A stretch of 64,000 nucleotides of DNA, taken from positions 62,001 through 126,000 of the forward strand of contig JAFUAB010000034.1 in assembly GCA_017460885.1 (NCBI GenBank), written 5' to 3'. The notes below the pieces were generated by a model, which had not been told where the DNA came from, searched no databases, and was given only the letters and a program-made list of their open reading frames with translations. Made by a program: the position numbers and the translations under genes. The stretch is from Lachnospiraceae bacterium. GTDB lineage: Bacteria; Bacillota; Clostridia; Lachnospirales; Lachnospiraceae. This document shows, piece by piece, positions 17,794 through 25,979 of this stretch. How positions within the stretch are numbered: the first letter of the stretch is position 1; the number at the start of each line of letters is the position of its first letter.

Positions 17794-19006
17794 ATTTCTG
17801 ACACTTGCAGCCTTTGAGGAAGCTTATGAGACCGTAAAGAAGGTCGCTGACGAGACCAAGCTCGTGTACAGTGAATATTTAAGTACCCAGACAGGCGGCA
17901 GGATCTATCTGAAACCCGAAAATATGCAGTACACCGGAGCATATAAGCTCCGCGGAGCATATTATAAGATCTCAACACTGAGCGATGAGGATAAATCAAA
18001 AGGACTTATTACCGCATCCGCGGGAAACCATGCACAGGGGGTTGCATATGCCGCTCAGAAATACGGAGTGCATGCCACCATCGTTATGCCCACGACCACG
18101 CCGCTCATCAAGGTAAACAGGACCAAGGGCTACGGCGCTGAGGTAGTGCTTTTTGGTGACGTGTATGATGAAGCGTGTGCAAAAGCCTATGAGCTGGCTG
18201 AAGAGAAGGGATATACCTTTGTACATCCCTTTGATGATCCGGCAGTTGCTACCGGACAGGGAACCATAGCGATGGAGATCATCAAGGAGCTGCCGCTGGT
18301 TGACATAATACTGGTTCCCATTGGCGGAGGAGGCCTGGCGTGCGGAGTATCCACGCTGGCCAAACTGCTTAATCCCAAGATACGTGTTATAGGTGTGGAA
18401 CCTGCCGGCGCTGCATGCATGCAGACTTCTGTCCGCAATAAAAAGGTCACAACACTTGAACACGTCAATACAATAGCCGACGGTACCGCTGTCAAAACTC
18501 CCGGTGAGAAGATTTTTCCCTATATTCAGAAGAATGTAGATGATATAATAACTGTTGAGGACGAAGACCTTGTCGTTTCCTTCCTTGATATGGTCGAAAA
18601 CCACAAGATGATCGTGGAAAACTCCGGACTGTTAACCGTGGCGGCACTTAAGAAACTGGACTGCAGGGATAAAAAGGTCGTTTCGATACTCAGCGGCGGT
18701 AATATGGACGTGATCACGATGTCCAGCGTGGTCCAGCAGGGACTTATCCTCAGAGACAGGATATTTACCGTATCTGTCCTGCTTCCCGACAGACCGGGAG
18801 AGCTTGTCAGGGTATCCGACGTAATAGCCAGACAGAACGGCAATGTTATAAAGCTTGAGCATAATCAGTTTGTTTCGATCAACCGAAATGCTGCGGTAGA
18901 GCTTCGCATCACGCTTGAGGCCTACGGTACCGAGCATAAAGAACGGATAATGAACGCATTAGAGCAAGGCGGGTTTAAGCCTAAACTTGTGAGGACGCTT
19001 ATCTGA
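17777..19006 (+). CDS. ilvA: threonine ammonia-lyase with ACT domain
   Basis: A PLP enzyme that deaminates threonine to 2-oxobutyrate, either for isoleucine synthesis or threonine breakdown. The PLP lysine is in AYKLRGAYY (about residue 57), with SAGNHAQG and the phosphate-binding loop PIGGGGLACG. The C-terminal ~75 residues form an ACT domain beginning VSVLLPDRPGELVRV. The ~409-residue length with a single ACT domain fits the short TdcB/IlvA type common in clostridia. ATG 17777 is used; GTG 17783 has better spacing from GGAGG. It overlaps ftsY by up to 17 bases and the next gene by one base. Confidence 0.9.
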   Translation: MTVTTEFLTLAAFEEAYETVKKVADETKLVYSEYLSTQTGGRIYLKPENMQYTGAYKLRGAYYKISTLSDEDKSKGLITASAGNHAQGVAYAAQKYGVHATIVMPTTTPLIKVNRTKGYGAEVVLFGDVYDEACAKAYELAEEKGYTFVHPFDDPAVATGQGTIAMEIIKELPLVDIILVPIGGGGLACGVSTLAKLLNPKIRVIGVEPAGAACMQTSVRNKKVTTLEHVNTIADGTAVKTPGEKIFPYIQKNVDDIITVEDEDLVVSFLDMVENHKMIVENSGLLTVAALKKLDCRDKKVVSILSGGNMDVITMSSVVQQGLILRDRIFTVSVLLPDRPGELVRVSDVIARQNGNVIKLEHNQFVSINRNAAVELRITLEAYGTEHKERIMNALEQGGFKPKLVRTLI

Positions 19007-20094
19007 TGAGTGATAACAGATCACGCAAAAAAAGAAAGAGCAATGCTTCCTACGTTCTTGAGATCCTTCTTTGTCTGATAGCATTGACGGCTATTATCTT
19101 TGCGATGCTCTTTCTTGTGAGATCACATAATCTCGAAGACAGGGTCAATGAGCTGCAGGACAGGATCGATATCTATGAGGATCCGGCGGATCCGTATATT
19201 CCCACTTCCAGAGCTGAGGCGATGATTCTTGACCAGAAGGACGAGAATTATGCGGTTGCCTATAATGAGGGAAGATACAAATTATTAAACGATATGAAGC
19301 AGACCCTGCTGGATTCTGATTCGGTACTTAAGACGTTTCAGAAATTCTATCCGGACGATCTTATCATTTATTACGAGGGGGATTATCTGTTTTATCCCAT
19401 ATCGCAGCAGCTCAGACATCATACCTATGACAATTCGCTTTTTAATTCGCTTGACAACGGCAGGATCGCCTATGTTTCATCGGATGTATCCACGGAGACC
19501 TGGATCGATGTCTCCAAATTCCAGGGTAAGGTCAAGTGGTCCGAGGTCGCAAAAGACGGAATAGACGGCACCATGATCAGGATCGGCTACAGAGGCTATT
19601 CCAAGGGCGACATCATGATGGATGATACCTTTGAGGACAATATCGAGGGAGCACTGAAGAACGATCTGCAGGCAGGAGTATATTTCCTTTCTCAGGCCAT
19701 ATCCGAGGAGGAGGCGGTAGAGGAAGCGGAATATGTGATCGAGATCCTTCAGGATTATGAGATAACAGGTCCGGTTGCTCTGGATATCGAGCTTGTCGGA
19801 GGTGACGACGGCAGAGGAAACGCTCTTTCCATGGAGGAACGTACGAGATATTCGATAGCATTTCTCGAACGCATCAAAAAAGCCGATTACGATCCTCTTA
19901 TCTACGGTAATCTGAAGAGCTTTCTGATCATGCTCGATCTTGAGAAGCTCGAGGATTATCCCAAATGGTTTGCAAGCTATGATGATGAACCGTACTGGCC
20001 CTATGAAATGGATTACTGGCAGTATACCGAAAAGGGCAGGGTTGACGGCATTGACGGAGATGTGGATCTTAACATAAAATTCATAAAAGAATAA
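19006..20094 (+). CDS. membrane-anchored GH25 lysozyme-like protein
   Basis: The 362-residue protein has a basic cytosolic start (RSRKKRKSN), one membrane helix at ~17-40, a short coiled segment, and an outside domain. Residues ~160-360 match the glycoside hydrolase 25 fold, which cleaves the MurNAc-GlcNAc bond of peptidoglycan: TWIDVSKFQGKVKW with Asp168, MIRIGYRGY, VALDIEL with Asp260 and Glu262, and the closing YWQYTEKGRVDGIDGDVDLN. The catalytic acids appear intact. The region between helix and hydrolase (~45-155) is not recognised. It starts inside the ilvA stop (TGATG), an unusual partner for a cell wall enzyme. Confidence 0.82.
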   Translation: MSDNRSRKKRKSNASYVLEILLCLIALTAIIFAMLFLVRSHNLEDRVNELQDRIDIYEDPADPYIPTSRAEAMILDQKDENYAVAYNEGRYKLLNDMKQTLLDSDSVLKTFQKFYPDDLIIYYEGDYLFYPISQQLRHHTYDNSLFNSLDNGRIAYVSSDVSTETWIDVSKFQGKVKWSEVAKDGIDGTMIRIGYRGYSKGDIMMDDTFEDNIEGALKNDLQAGVYFLSQAISEEEAVEEAEYVIEILQDYEITGPVALDIELVGGDDGRGNALSMEERTRYSIAFLERIKKADYDPLIYGNLKSFLIMLDLEKLEDYPKWFASYDDEPYWPYEMDYWQYTEKGRVDGIDGDVDLNIKFIKE

Positions 20095-20128
20095 ACCGCA
20101 TCCCGAACAGATAAAGATATATGGAATT

Positions 20129-21055
20129 ATGAGTAAAACGGATTTTATAAAACAATTGATAACCTCACCCGCAACGCGCATGTATTTTCTGTCTTCACAC
20201 GGATTCTATAAAAATATGTCCGACGAGGATTACCTCAGGAAAATGTGGAGATACCGTATGGGAGGCGAGCTGGATCTGGAGCATCCTCAGACCTTCTGCG
20301 AAAAGCTGCAATGGCTCAAGGTTTATAATCAGAATCCGGAATACAGCAAATATGTGGATAAATATGAGGTTAAGCAGATAGTCGCCAAAGAGATAGGCGC
20401 CAAACACGTGATCCCTATATACGGTGTATGGAACAGCTTTGATGAGATAGATTTTAACGAGCTCCCCGACAGGTTTATACTTAAGACCACCCATGACAGC
20501 GGCGGTTTTATGATCTGCAGGGATAAGAAGGATTTCGACCGTGCAAAAGCCGGAAGAAAGTTTGACAGGGCCATGAAACGCAACTATTATTGGGGTGACA
20601 GGGAATGGCCATACAAAAACGTCCGTCCGAGGATCATCGCCGAGGAATACATCGATTCTCTCGGCAAGCCCGAATCCATCGAATACAAGCTTACATGCAT
20701 GAACGGAAAGCTGGCATTTACCACGGTTTGCACCGGGATCGCACATTCGGCCTTTGAGAACCGTACCAATGACAGCTTTGATCCCGACGGAAACCATATG
20801 CCATGGTATGCGTATTATAAGAATTCGACCAAACCGGTTGAACTGCCCGAACAGCTGCCGGAGATGATCGGATATGCCGAAAAGCTTTCGACCGGCATAC
20901 CTTACGCACGGGTCGATTTTTATATCATAGACGGTCAGGTGTTTTTTGGAGAGATGACCTTTTTTACATGGGCAGGCTTTATCGAATTCACCCCGCCCGA
21001 ATGGGACCGCATCCTCGGTGACATGCTGATCCTTCCCGAGAAGTACAATAACTGA
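20129..21055 (+). CDS. TupA-like ATP-grasp protein
   Basis: The 308-residue protein matches the ATP-grasp family named after TupA (teichuronopeptide synthesis), which is often found in polysaccharide gene clusters and is thought to join amino acids to sugars or peptides. Visible family features are the opening HPQTFCEKLQWLKVYN, VDKYEVKQIVAKEIG, the nucleotide-binding FILKTTHDSGG and the metal-binding end VDFYIIDGQVFFGEMTF. No signal peptide is seen. It stands 34 bases after the GH25 gene, so both may act on cell envelope polymers. Its acceptor is unknown. Confidence 0.78.
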   Translation: MSKTDFIKQLITSPATRMYFLSSHGFYKNMSDEDYLRKMWRYRMGGELDLEHPQTFCEKLQWLKVYNQNPEYSKYVDKYEVKQIVAKEIGAKHVIPIYGVWNSFDEIDFNELPDRFILKTTHDSGGFMICRDKKDFDRAKAGRKFDRAMKRNYYWGDREWPYKNVRPRIIAEEYIDSLGKPESIEYKLTCMNGKLAFTTVCTGIAHSAFENRTNDSFDPDGNHMPWYAYYKNSTKPVELPEQLPEMIGYAEKLSTGIPYARVDFYIIDGQVFFGEMTFFTWAGFIEFTPPEWDRILGDMLILPEKYNN

Positions 21056-21153
21056 AACTTCTGCTATGGACCGGGCGATATCTTCCTCTCCGGGAGAAGT
21101 CAAAAATGAAAACATAAGTGTTTCTATATATGATACAAAAGGGGGTATATAAA

Positions 21154-21822
21154 ATGAAATACGAATTCAAGAGCAAGGTGGAGTTCAGGGATACGGAGAA
21201 TACGATTCCTGTTCCGTTCAATGTGTGGGAGGTGTGCGAGGTCGTCGGCAAGGCTCCGGTAAGGGTATGCTTTGACGAGATCTGTTTTACCGCCAACATG
21301 GAATCCAGAGGACAGGGATATTATGATATTCCCGTTACGGATGATATTCTAAGCAAGGTGGAGACCGGAAAGGAGTATACCATCTCTCTGCAGATCGTCG
21401 GCAACAATCTCGATATTTCGGATTCGCCTTACTGGGAAGCAAATCCTATCCGTAAGGTAGACCATATCGATCTGGTAACTCAGCCCTGGGACGGCCTCTG
21501 CGGACAGGCAGCCGTGGCCATGATCGCCGGTATCTCACTGGATGAGGCCTGTGACCTGATGCACTGCCGCGAATGGCAGGCCAACATGGCGAAGATGATC
21601 ACCGCACTGGATTATCTCGGCATTCCTCATTCCAATACGCTCATATATACGCTGGGCCGTGAGTGTGAGCTGCCCAAGTGTGCGATCCTGATGGAAAAGA
21701 TGGGCCGTTACTCGCATTATCTGGTTACGTTCGATGGCAAGTTCTATGATCCGAATGTACCTGTCATGAGTGAATATGATACCAAAAAGCTGATCGGTTA
21801 TCTGGAGATCGGGGCAAAGTAA
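21154..21822 (+). CDS. DUF1905 domain fused to C39-like cysteine peptidase domain
   Basis: Two domains are seen in 222 residues. Residues 1-90 fit DUF1905 (FKSKVEFRDTENTIPVPFNV, then MESRGQGYYDIPV). Residues ~105-222 look like a papain-fold C39-type peptidase: Cys116 in DGLCGQAAVAMIAG, His188 in RYSHYLVTF and Asp199 in FYDPN would form the catalytic set. No signal peptide or membrane segment is present, so it is probably cytosolic. ATG 21154 is chosen because AAAAGGGGGT lies before it; the frame extends to 21118 without a ribosome site. Substrate and role are unknown. Confidence 0.68.
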   Translation: MKYEFKSKVEFRDTENTIPVPFNVWEVCEVVGKAPVRVCFDEICFTANMESRGQGYYDIPVTDDILSKVETGKEYTISLQIVGNNLDISDSPYWEANPIRKVDHIDLVTQPWDGLCGQAAVAMIAGISLDEACDLMHCREWQANMAKMITALDYLGIPHSNTLIYTLGRECELPKCAILMEKMGRYSHYLVTFDGKFYDPNVPVMSEYDTKKLIGYLEIGAK

Positions 21823-21862
21823 GCGGACGTTAAAAAAATCAAAAACTATCAAGATAAAATAC

Positions 21863-21891
21863 TTGACACCTGTAAGACCTTGCTGTACTAT
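21863..21891 (+). promoter_or_regulatory. sigma-A promoter of ylxM-ffh
   Basis: TTGACA (21863-21868) and TACTAT (21886-21891) are separated by 17 bases, 52 bases ahead of the ylxM start. This shows that the SRP genes have their own promoter separate from ftsY. Confidence 0.8.
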
Positions 21892-21908
21892 ATACATTGT
21901 GCGTTTTT

Positions 21909-21928
21909 GTGAAGTAAAAATACTTTAC
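21909..21928 (+). promoter_or_regulatory. hairpin in the ylxM leader
   Basis: GTGAAGTA-AAAA-TACTTTAC forms an 8-bp stem (one G-U pair) with an AAAA loop, close to the expected transcript start. It may protect the mRNA 5' end; a protein operator is also possible. Confidence 0.4.
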
Positions 21929-21942
21929 ACATCGGAGCGTAT

Positions 21943-22293
21943 ATGGAAAAGATAGTACAGCAGGGTCTTTTGTATGATTTTTACGGGGATCTGCTGACAG
22001 AACATCAGAAAACAGTATATGAGCGTGCGGTATACGAGGATTGCTCTCTCGGTGAGATCGCCGATGAGATGGGAGTCTCCAGACAGGCCGTACATGACCT
22101 TATCAAACGCTGTGACCGTCAGCTTGAGGAGTATGAAAAGAAGCTCGGACTGATGAAGAGGTTTAACGATATCAGACAGCGTATTGAAACAGTTAAGGAG
22201 CTTCTCGGACAGATGGACAGTCCGGAATACGGCTTTGCCGAGGAACGGGCCAAAGCCGTGAGACTGTGTGATGAGGTAGTGGATCTGCTGTAG
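21943..22293 (+). CDS. ylxM: YlxM-family SRP-associated helix-turn-helix protein
   Basis: A 116-residue protein of the YlxM/p13 family, found next to ffh in Gram-positive bacteria and shown in streptococci to modulate the SRP pathway. It has a sigma-70 region 4-like helix-turn-helix: LTEHQKTVYERAVYEDCSLGEIADEMG in outline, with GVSRQAVHDLIKRCDRQLEEY as its recognition part. The C-terminus is a coiled helix. The ribosome site GGAG is five bases from ATG. ffh follows after 58 bases. Confidence 0.88.
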   Translation: MEKIVQQGLLYDFYGDLLTEHQKTVYERAVYEDCSLGEIADEMGVSRQAVHDLIKRCDRQLEEYEKKLGLMKRFNDIRQRIETVKELLGQMDSPEYGFAEERAKAVRLCDEVVDLL

Positions 22294-22351
22294 GTATGTA
22301 TGTTCTTTCACACTTCAGGCTTTGACTGACACGGCATAGGATGACAGATAT

Positions 22352-23716
22352 ATGGCATTTGAGAGCCTTTCCGATAAACTACAGAATGTATTTAAAAACC
22401 TTAAGGGTAAGGGCAGATTATCCGAAGAGGATGTGAAGCTGGCTCTTAAGGAAGTCCGTATGGCACTTCTTGAAGCGGATGTAAATTTTAAGGTTGTTAA
22501 GCAGTTTACCAGATCCGTTGAAGAGAAGGCCATAGGCGAGGATGTTCTGAACGGCCTTAATCCGGCTCAGATGGTTGTCAAGATAGTTCGTGACCAGATG
22601 GTGGAGCTTATGGGCTCCGAGATCACGGAGATCGCTTATCAGCCCGGCAAAAGCCTCACCGTTATAATGATGTGCGGACTGCAGGGTGCAGGTAAGACCA
22701 CTACGGCTGCCAAGCTTGCCGGCAAGATGAAGCTCAAGGGCAAGAAGATACTTCTCGCAGCCTGCGATACCTACAGACCCGCCGCGATCAAACAGCTGGA
22801 AGTAAACGCAGAAAAACAGGGCGTGGACTGCTTCTCGATGGGAGATAAGGAAAACCCCGTTAATATAGCCAAAGCTGCATTCGATAAGGCTTTGGCTGAG
22901 GGCTACAATGTCCTGATCATCGATACCGCCGGCCGTCTGCATATAGATGAGGACATGATGACCGAGCTCAAGAATATCAAGAGTACGGTTACCGTTCATC
23001 AGACTTTGCTGGTGGTTGATGCGATGACCGGTCAGGATGCGGTCAATGTGGCAGGAGAATTCGAAAAGGAGATCGGAATCGACGGTGTTATCCTGTCAAA
23101 AAGCGATTCCGACACAAGAGGCGGTGCGGCTCTGTCTGTCAGAGCGGTTACCGGCAAGCCGATCATATATGTCGGCATGGGTGAGAAACTCTCGGATCTC
23201 GAACCCTTTTATCCGGACAGGATGGCCGGCAGGATCCTCGGGATGGGAGATGTCCTGACCCTGATAGACAAGGCAACCGAGAATATCGATATCGACGAGG
23301 AATCGGGCAGGGAAATGGCCGATCGTATGAAGAAGGGCAAGTTCGACTTCAACGATTACCTTGAGAGCATGAAGCAGATGCGCAACATGGGCGGTCTTTC
23401 GTCAATATTAGGCATGCTTGGCATCGGCAATCAGATGAAGGGTGTTGACCTGGAATCCGTTGCAAACGAGAAACAGATGGCTCATATGGAGGCTATCGTT
23501 CTCTCCATGACTCCTGCGGAGCGCAATGATCCCAAGCTTCTCAATCCGAGTCGCAAGCACCGGATCGCAAAGGGATGCGGATTGGATATCAGCGAAGTCA
23601 ACAGGTTCATCAAACAGTTTGAACAGTCCCAGAAGCTTATGAAGCAGATGGGAGGCGGGTTCGGGAAACGCGGCGGATTCAAACTTCCGGGCGGATTCGG
23701 AGGACTCGGGTTTTAA
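22352..23716 (+). CDS. ffh: signal recognition particle protein Ffh
   Basis: Ffh is the GTPase of SRP; it binds signal peptides on the ribosome and pairs with FtsY. The NG domain has GLQGAGKTTTAAKLAGKM, DTYRPAAIKQL, DTAGRLHID and LSKSDSDTRGG. The M domain (~300-454) carries the RNA-binding region around RNDPKLLNPSRKHRIAKGCG and ends in a Gly/Phe-rich tail. The 454-residue length is normal. No strong ribosome site is seen before ATG 22352. The SRP RNA gene is not in this window. Confidence 0.97.
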   Translation: MAFESLSDKLQNVFKNLKGKGRLSEEDVKLALKEVRMALLEADVNFKVVKQFTRSVEEKAIGEDVLNGLNPAQMVVKIVRDQMVELMGSEITEIAYQPGKSLTVIMMCGLQGAGKTTTAAKLAGKMKLKGKKILLAACDTYRPAAIKQLEVNAEKQGVDCFSMGDKENPVNIAKAAFDKALAEGYNVLIIDTAGRLHIDEDMMTELKNIKSTVTVHQTLLVVDAMTGQDAVNVAGEFEKEIGIDGVILSKSDSDTRGGAALSVRAVTGKPIIYVGMGEKLSDLEPFYPDRMAGRILGMGDVLTLIDKATENIDIDEESGREMADRMKKGKFDFNDYLESMKQMRNMGGLSSILGMLGIGNQMKGVDLESVANEKQMAHMEAIVLSMTPAERNDPKLLNPSRKHRIAKGCGLDISEVNRFIKQFEQSQKLMKQMGGGFGKRGGFKLPGGFGGLGF

Positions 23717-23727
23717 GATTGGGTAGT

Positions 23728-23758
23728 AAGCCGGTCTGTTATGTACAGATCCGCTTTT
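23728..23758 (+). terminator. imperfect hairpin between ffh and rpsP
   Basis: AAGCCGGTCTGT can fold onto ACAGATCCGCTT around a TATGT loop, with one small internal mismatch, and is followed by four T. This could be a weak terminator or processing site; rpsP starts 32 bases later and no separate promoter is evident. Confidence 0.35.
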
Positions 23759-23789
23759 ATCAATAAAGAGTTTAATTTGGAGGTAATTT

Positions 23790-24035
23790 ATGGCAGTAAA
23801 GATCAGATTAAGAAGAATGGGAAAGAAGAAGGAGCCTTACTATCGTATAGTGGTTGCCGATTCAAGATCTCCCAGAGACGGCAGATGCATTGCCGAGATC
23901 GGTTCGTATAATCCCAATACGGATCCTTCCACTTTTAAGGTAGATGAAGAGGAAGCCAAAAAGTGGATCGCTAACGGCGCTCAGCCTACAGAGGTTGTAT
24001 CCAAGCTCTTTAAGGTTGCCGGCATTATTTCTTAA
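23790..24035 (+). CDS. rpsP: 30S ribosomal protein S16
   Basis: An 81-residue basic protein with the S16 start [20 protein letters not shown], then [10 protein letters not shown] and [10 protein letters not shown]. It belongs to the small ribosomal subunit. The ribosome site TTTGGAGGTAA is strong. It begins the rpsP-khpA-rimM-trmD-rplS cluster, an order widely kept in Firmicutes. Confidence 0.97.
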   Translation: MAVKIRLRRMGKKKEPYYRIVVADSRSPRDGRCIAEIGSYNPNTDPSTFKVDEEEAKKWIANGAQPTEVVSKLFKVAGIIS

Positions 24036-24084
24036 GCTTAATCCAATTGAAACATTAGCTGATTAAGATTGAGAGGTAGTGAAT

Positions 24085-24315
24085 ATGAAAGAACTGGTAG
24101 AGGTTATTGCCAAGTATCTTGTTGAGCATCCCGAAGAGGTCGTTGTTACCGAGGAGGAATCGGGTAAGAATCTTGTAGTCAAACTGCATGTAGCCGAATC
24201 CGATATGGGCAAGGTCATTGGCAAACAGGGCAGGATAGCCAAGGCTATTCGTTCTGTTGTTAAAGCGGCATCTACCTTTGACAACAGAAGAGTAGACGTG
24301 GAAATTGTTGAATGA
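24085..24315 (+). CDS. khpA: KH-domain RNA-binding protein KhpA
   Basis: A 76-residue single KH domain protein (formerly YlqC). The RNA-binding GxxG loop is in KVIGKQGRIAKAIRSVV. In streptococci KhpA pairs with KhpB/Jag and affects cell elongation and division. ATG 24085 is preferred, with GAGAGG eight bases away; GTG 24079 is in frame just upstream. Its TGA overlaps the rimM ATG (ATGA). A 7-bp inverted repeat CTTAATC/GATTAAG (24037-24067) lies in the gap from rpsP. Confidence 0.93.
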   Translation: MKELVEVIAKYLVEHPEEVVVTEEESGKNLVVKLHVAESDMGKVIGKQGRIAKAIRSVVKAASTFDNRRVDVEIVE

Positions 24316-24815
24316 CAGAGGAATTTCAGGTCGGGGTAATAACTTCGACACACGGACTTAAGGGCGAGGTCAAGGTTTTTCCGACCACCGACGATGTCCG
24401 AAGATTTAAGAGGCTGAAGGAAGTCACCGCACATATACAATCCGGAACGGTACTGCTCCATATCCGCAGCGTCAAGTTCTTTAAACAATTTGTGATCATA
24501 GGATTTGAAGAATATGATGACATCAACAAGGTGGAACATCTGATCAAGGCATCTCTTACGGTCGACCGCTCACATGCGGTGAAGCTGTCAAAGGATGAAT
24601 ACTATGTATCGGACCTGATGGGACTTAAATGCCTTACAGACACCGGAGAGGAGCTTGGAATCATTACAGATGTCCTGGCTACCGGAGCAAATGATGTATA
24701 TGTAGTGGATCACGATGGGACCGAGCTGTTGATACCGGCTATAAAAGACTGTATCATGGAGGTTGACGTCGAATCGGGATTCATAAAGGTCCATCTGCTG
24801 GAGGGACTGATATGA
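24312..24815 (+). CDS. rimM: 16S rRNA processing protein RimM
   Basis: RimM binds S19 and helps mature the 30S head. The 167-residue protein starts with QVGVITSTHGLKGEVKV, the family opening, and has the C-terminal PRC-barrel domain from about residue 95 (DEYYVSDLMGL), with the closing LLIPAIKDCIMEVD. It overlaps khpA upstream and trmD downstream by four bases each, so the three are translationally coupled. Confidence 0.95.
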   Translation: MTEEFQVGVITSTHGLKGEVKVFPTTDDVRRFKRLKEVTAHIQSGTVLLHIRSVKFFKQFVIIGFEEYDDINKVEHLIKASLTVDRSHAVKLSKDEYYVSDLMGLKCLTDTGEELGIITDVLATGANDVYVVDHDGTELLIPAIKDCIMEVDVESGFIKVHLLEGLI

Positions 24816-25525
24816 CAAGGTTCAGCGTTATGACCCTTTTCCCGGAGATGATCGACAGTGCGGCGGGCGTATCGATCCTGTCAAGGGCATCGGACAGAGG
24901 CCTTATCAGTATTGAAAGCGTTAACATACGCGATTATACCGCTAACAAACACGGACGCGTGGATGACTACACGTACGGCGGAGGAGCGGGAATGCTGATG
25001 CAGGCACAGCCCATTTATGACTGTTACCGCGCCATAGTCGGAGAGGGAGCTGCCCCAAGGGTTATATATGTTACGCCTCAGGGTGAAACATTTACTCAGC
25101 AGATGGCTGTCGATCTGGCTAAAGAGGATCATCTGATCTTTCTCTGCGGACACTATGAGGGCGTAGATGAGAGAGTACTTCAGACCATAGTTACCGATCA
25201 GATATCGATAGGTGATTATGTACTGACAGGCGGTGAATTGCCGGCATTGGTCATGATCGATGCAATAGCCCGGAATATTCCCGGAGTGCTGAACAATGAT
25301 ACCAGCACGGATTATGAAAGTTTCTCTGACGGATTGCTGGAATATCCGCAGTATTCCAGACCGGAAGAATGGATGGGAATGAAGGTTCCCGAAATCCTGA
25401 TAAGCGGGGATCATGCAAAGGTTGACGCATGGAGACATCAGGAATCATTAAAAAGAACCAAGGTGCGACGTCCGGATCTGTATGAGGCATACATTAAGCT
25501 TCATCCGGATGAGGATACACATTAA
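24812..25525 (+). CDS. trmD: tRNA (guanine-N1)-methyltransferase
   Basis: TrmD methylates G37 of tRNAs, preventing frameshifts. The trefoil-knot SAM site shows in [13 protein letters not shown] and [18 protein letters not shown]; the N-terminus [13 protein letters not shown] is typical. At 237 residues it is slightly short but complete, with the C-terminal [17 protein letters not shown] helix that contacts tRNA. It overlaps rimM and is followed after ten bases by rplS. Confidence 0.96.
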   Translation: MTRFSVMTLFPEMIDSAAGVSILSRASDRGLISIESVNIRDYTANKHGRVDDYTYGGGAGMLMQAQPIYDCYRAIVGEGAAPRVIYVTPQGETFTQQMAVDLAKEDHLIFLCGHYEGVDERVLQTIVTDQISIGDYVLTGGELPALVMIDAIARNIPGVLNNDTSTDYESFSDGLLEYPQYSRPEEWMGMKVPEILISGDHAKVDAWRHQESLKRTKVRRPDLYEAYIKLHPDEDTH

Positions 25526-25535
25526 GGAGGAAATT

Positions 25536-25883
25536 ATGAGCGAAATTATTAAAGAGATCGAGAAAGAGCAGTTAAAGGAAACAGCTCCCGAGCTCAATGT
25601 CGGTGATACCGTCAAGGTACACGGCAAGATCAAAGAGGGTAACAGGGAGAGGATCCAGATATTTGAAGGAACCATCATCAAAGTTCAGGGAACAGGCGCA
25701 AGAGCTACCTTTACCGTACGTAAGAATTCTAACGGTGTAGGTGTGGAGAAGACCTGGCCCGTACACTCACCCCTCGTGGAGAAGGTTGAGATAGTAAGAC
25801 ACGGTAAGGTAAGACGTGCAAAGCTTACTTATCTTCGCGGCAGAGTAGGTAAGGCTGCAAAGGTTAAAGAGAAGGTAAAATAA
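25536..25883 (+). CDS. rplS: 50S ribosomal protein L19
   Basis: A 115-residue protein with the L19 core: [20 protein letters not shown], then [10 protein letters not shown] and the closing [20 protein letters not shown]. It sits at the 30S-50S interface. ATG 25536 follows the strong site AAGGAGGAAATT; the frame continues upstream inside trmD but lacks family similarity there. A terminator ends the ribosomal cluster after it. Confidence 0.97.
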   Translation: MSEIIKEIEKEQLKETAPELNVGDTVKVHGKIKEGNRERIQIFEGTIIKVQGTGARATFTVRKNSNGVGVEKTWPVHSPLVEKVEIVRHGKVRRAKLTYLRGRVGKAAKVKEKVK

Positions 25884-25902
25884 TTCTGTACACGCAAAAT
25901 TG

Positions 25903-25950
25903 GGGTTATTGGTGGATGCTTGATTAAACGATTCACCTTAACCCTTTTTT
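25903..25950 (+). terminator. intrinsic terminator after rplS
   Basis: GGGTTA and GGTG on the left pair with CACC and TTAACCC on the right, with a small internal loop, followed by six T. It separates the ribosomal cluster from the opp operon. Confidence 0.8.
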
Positions 25951-25979
25951 GTTATGCATACGGATTTTGAGGTATTCAG

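Noticed and set aside
24037-24067. CTTAATC/GATTAAG inverted repeat between rpsP and khpA
   Set aside because: Seven A/T-rich pairs with a 17-base loop; noted under khpA but not convincing as an element.
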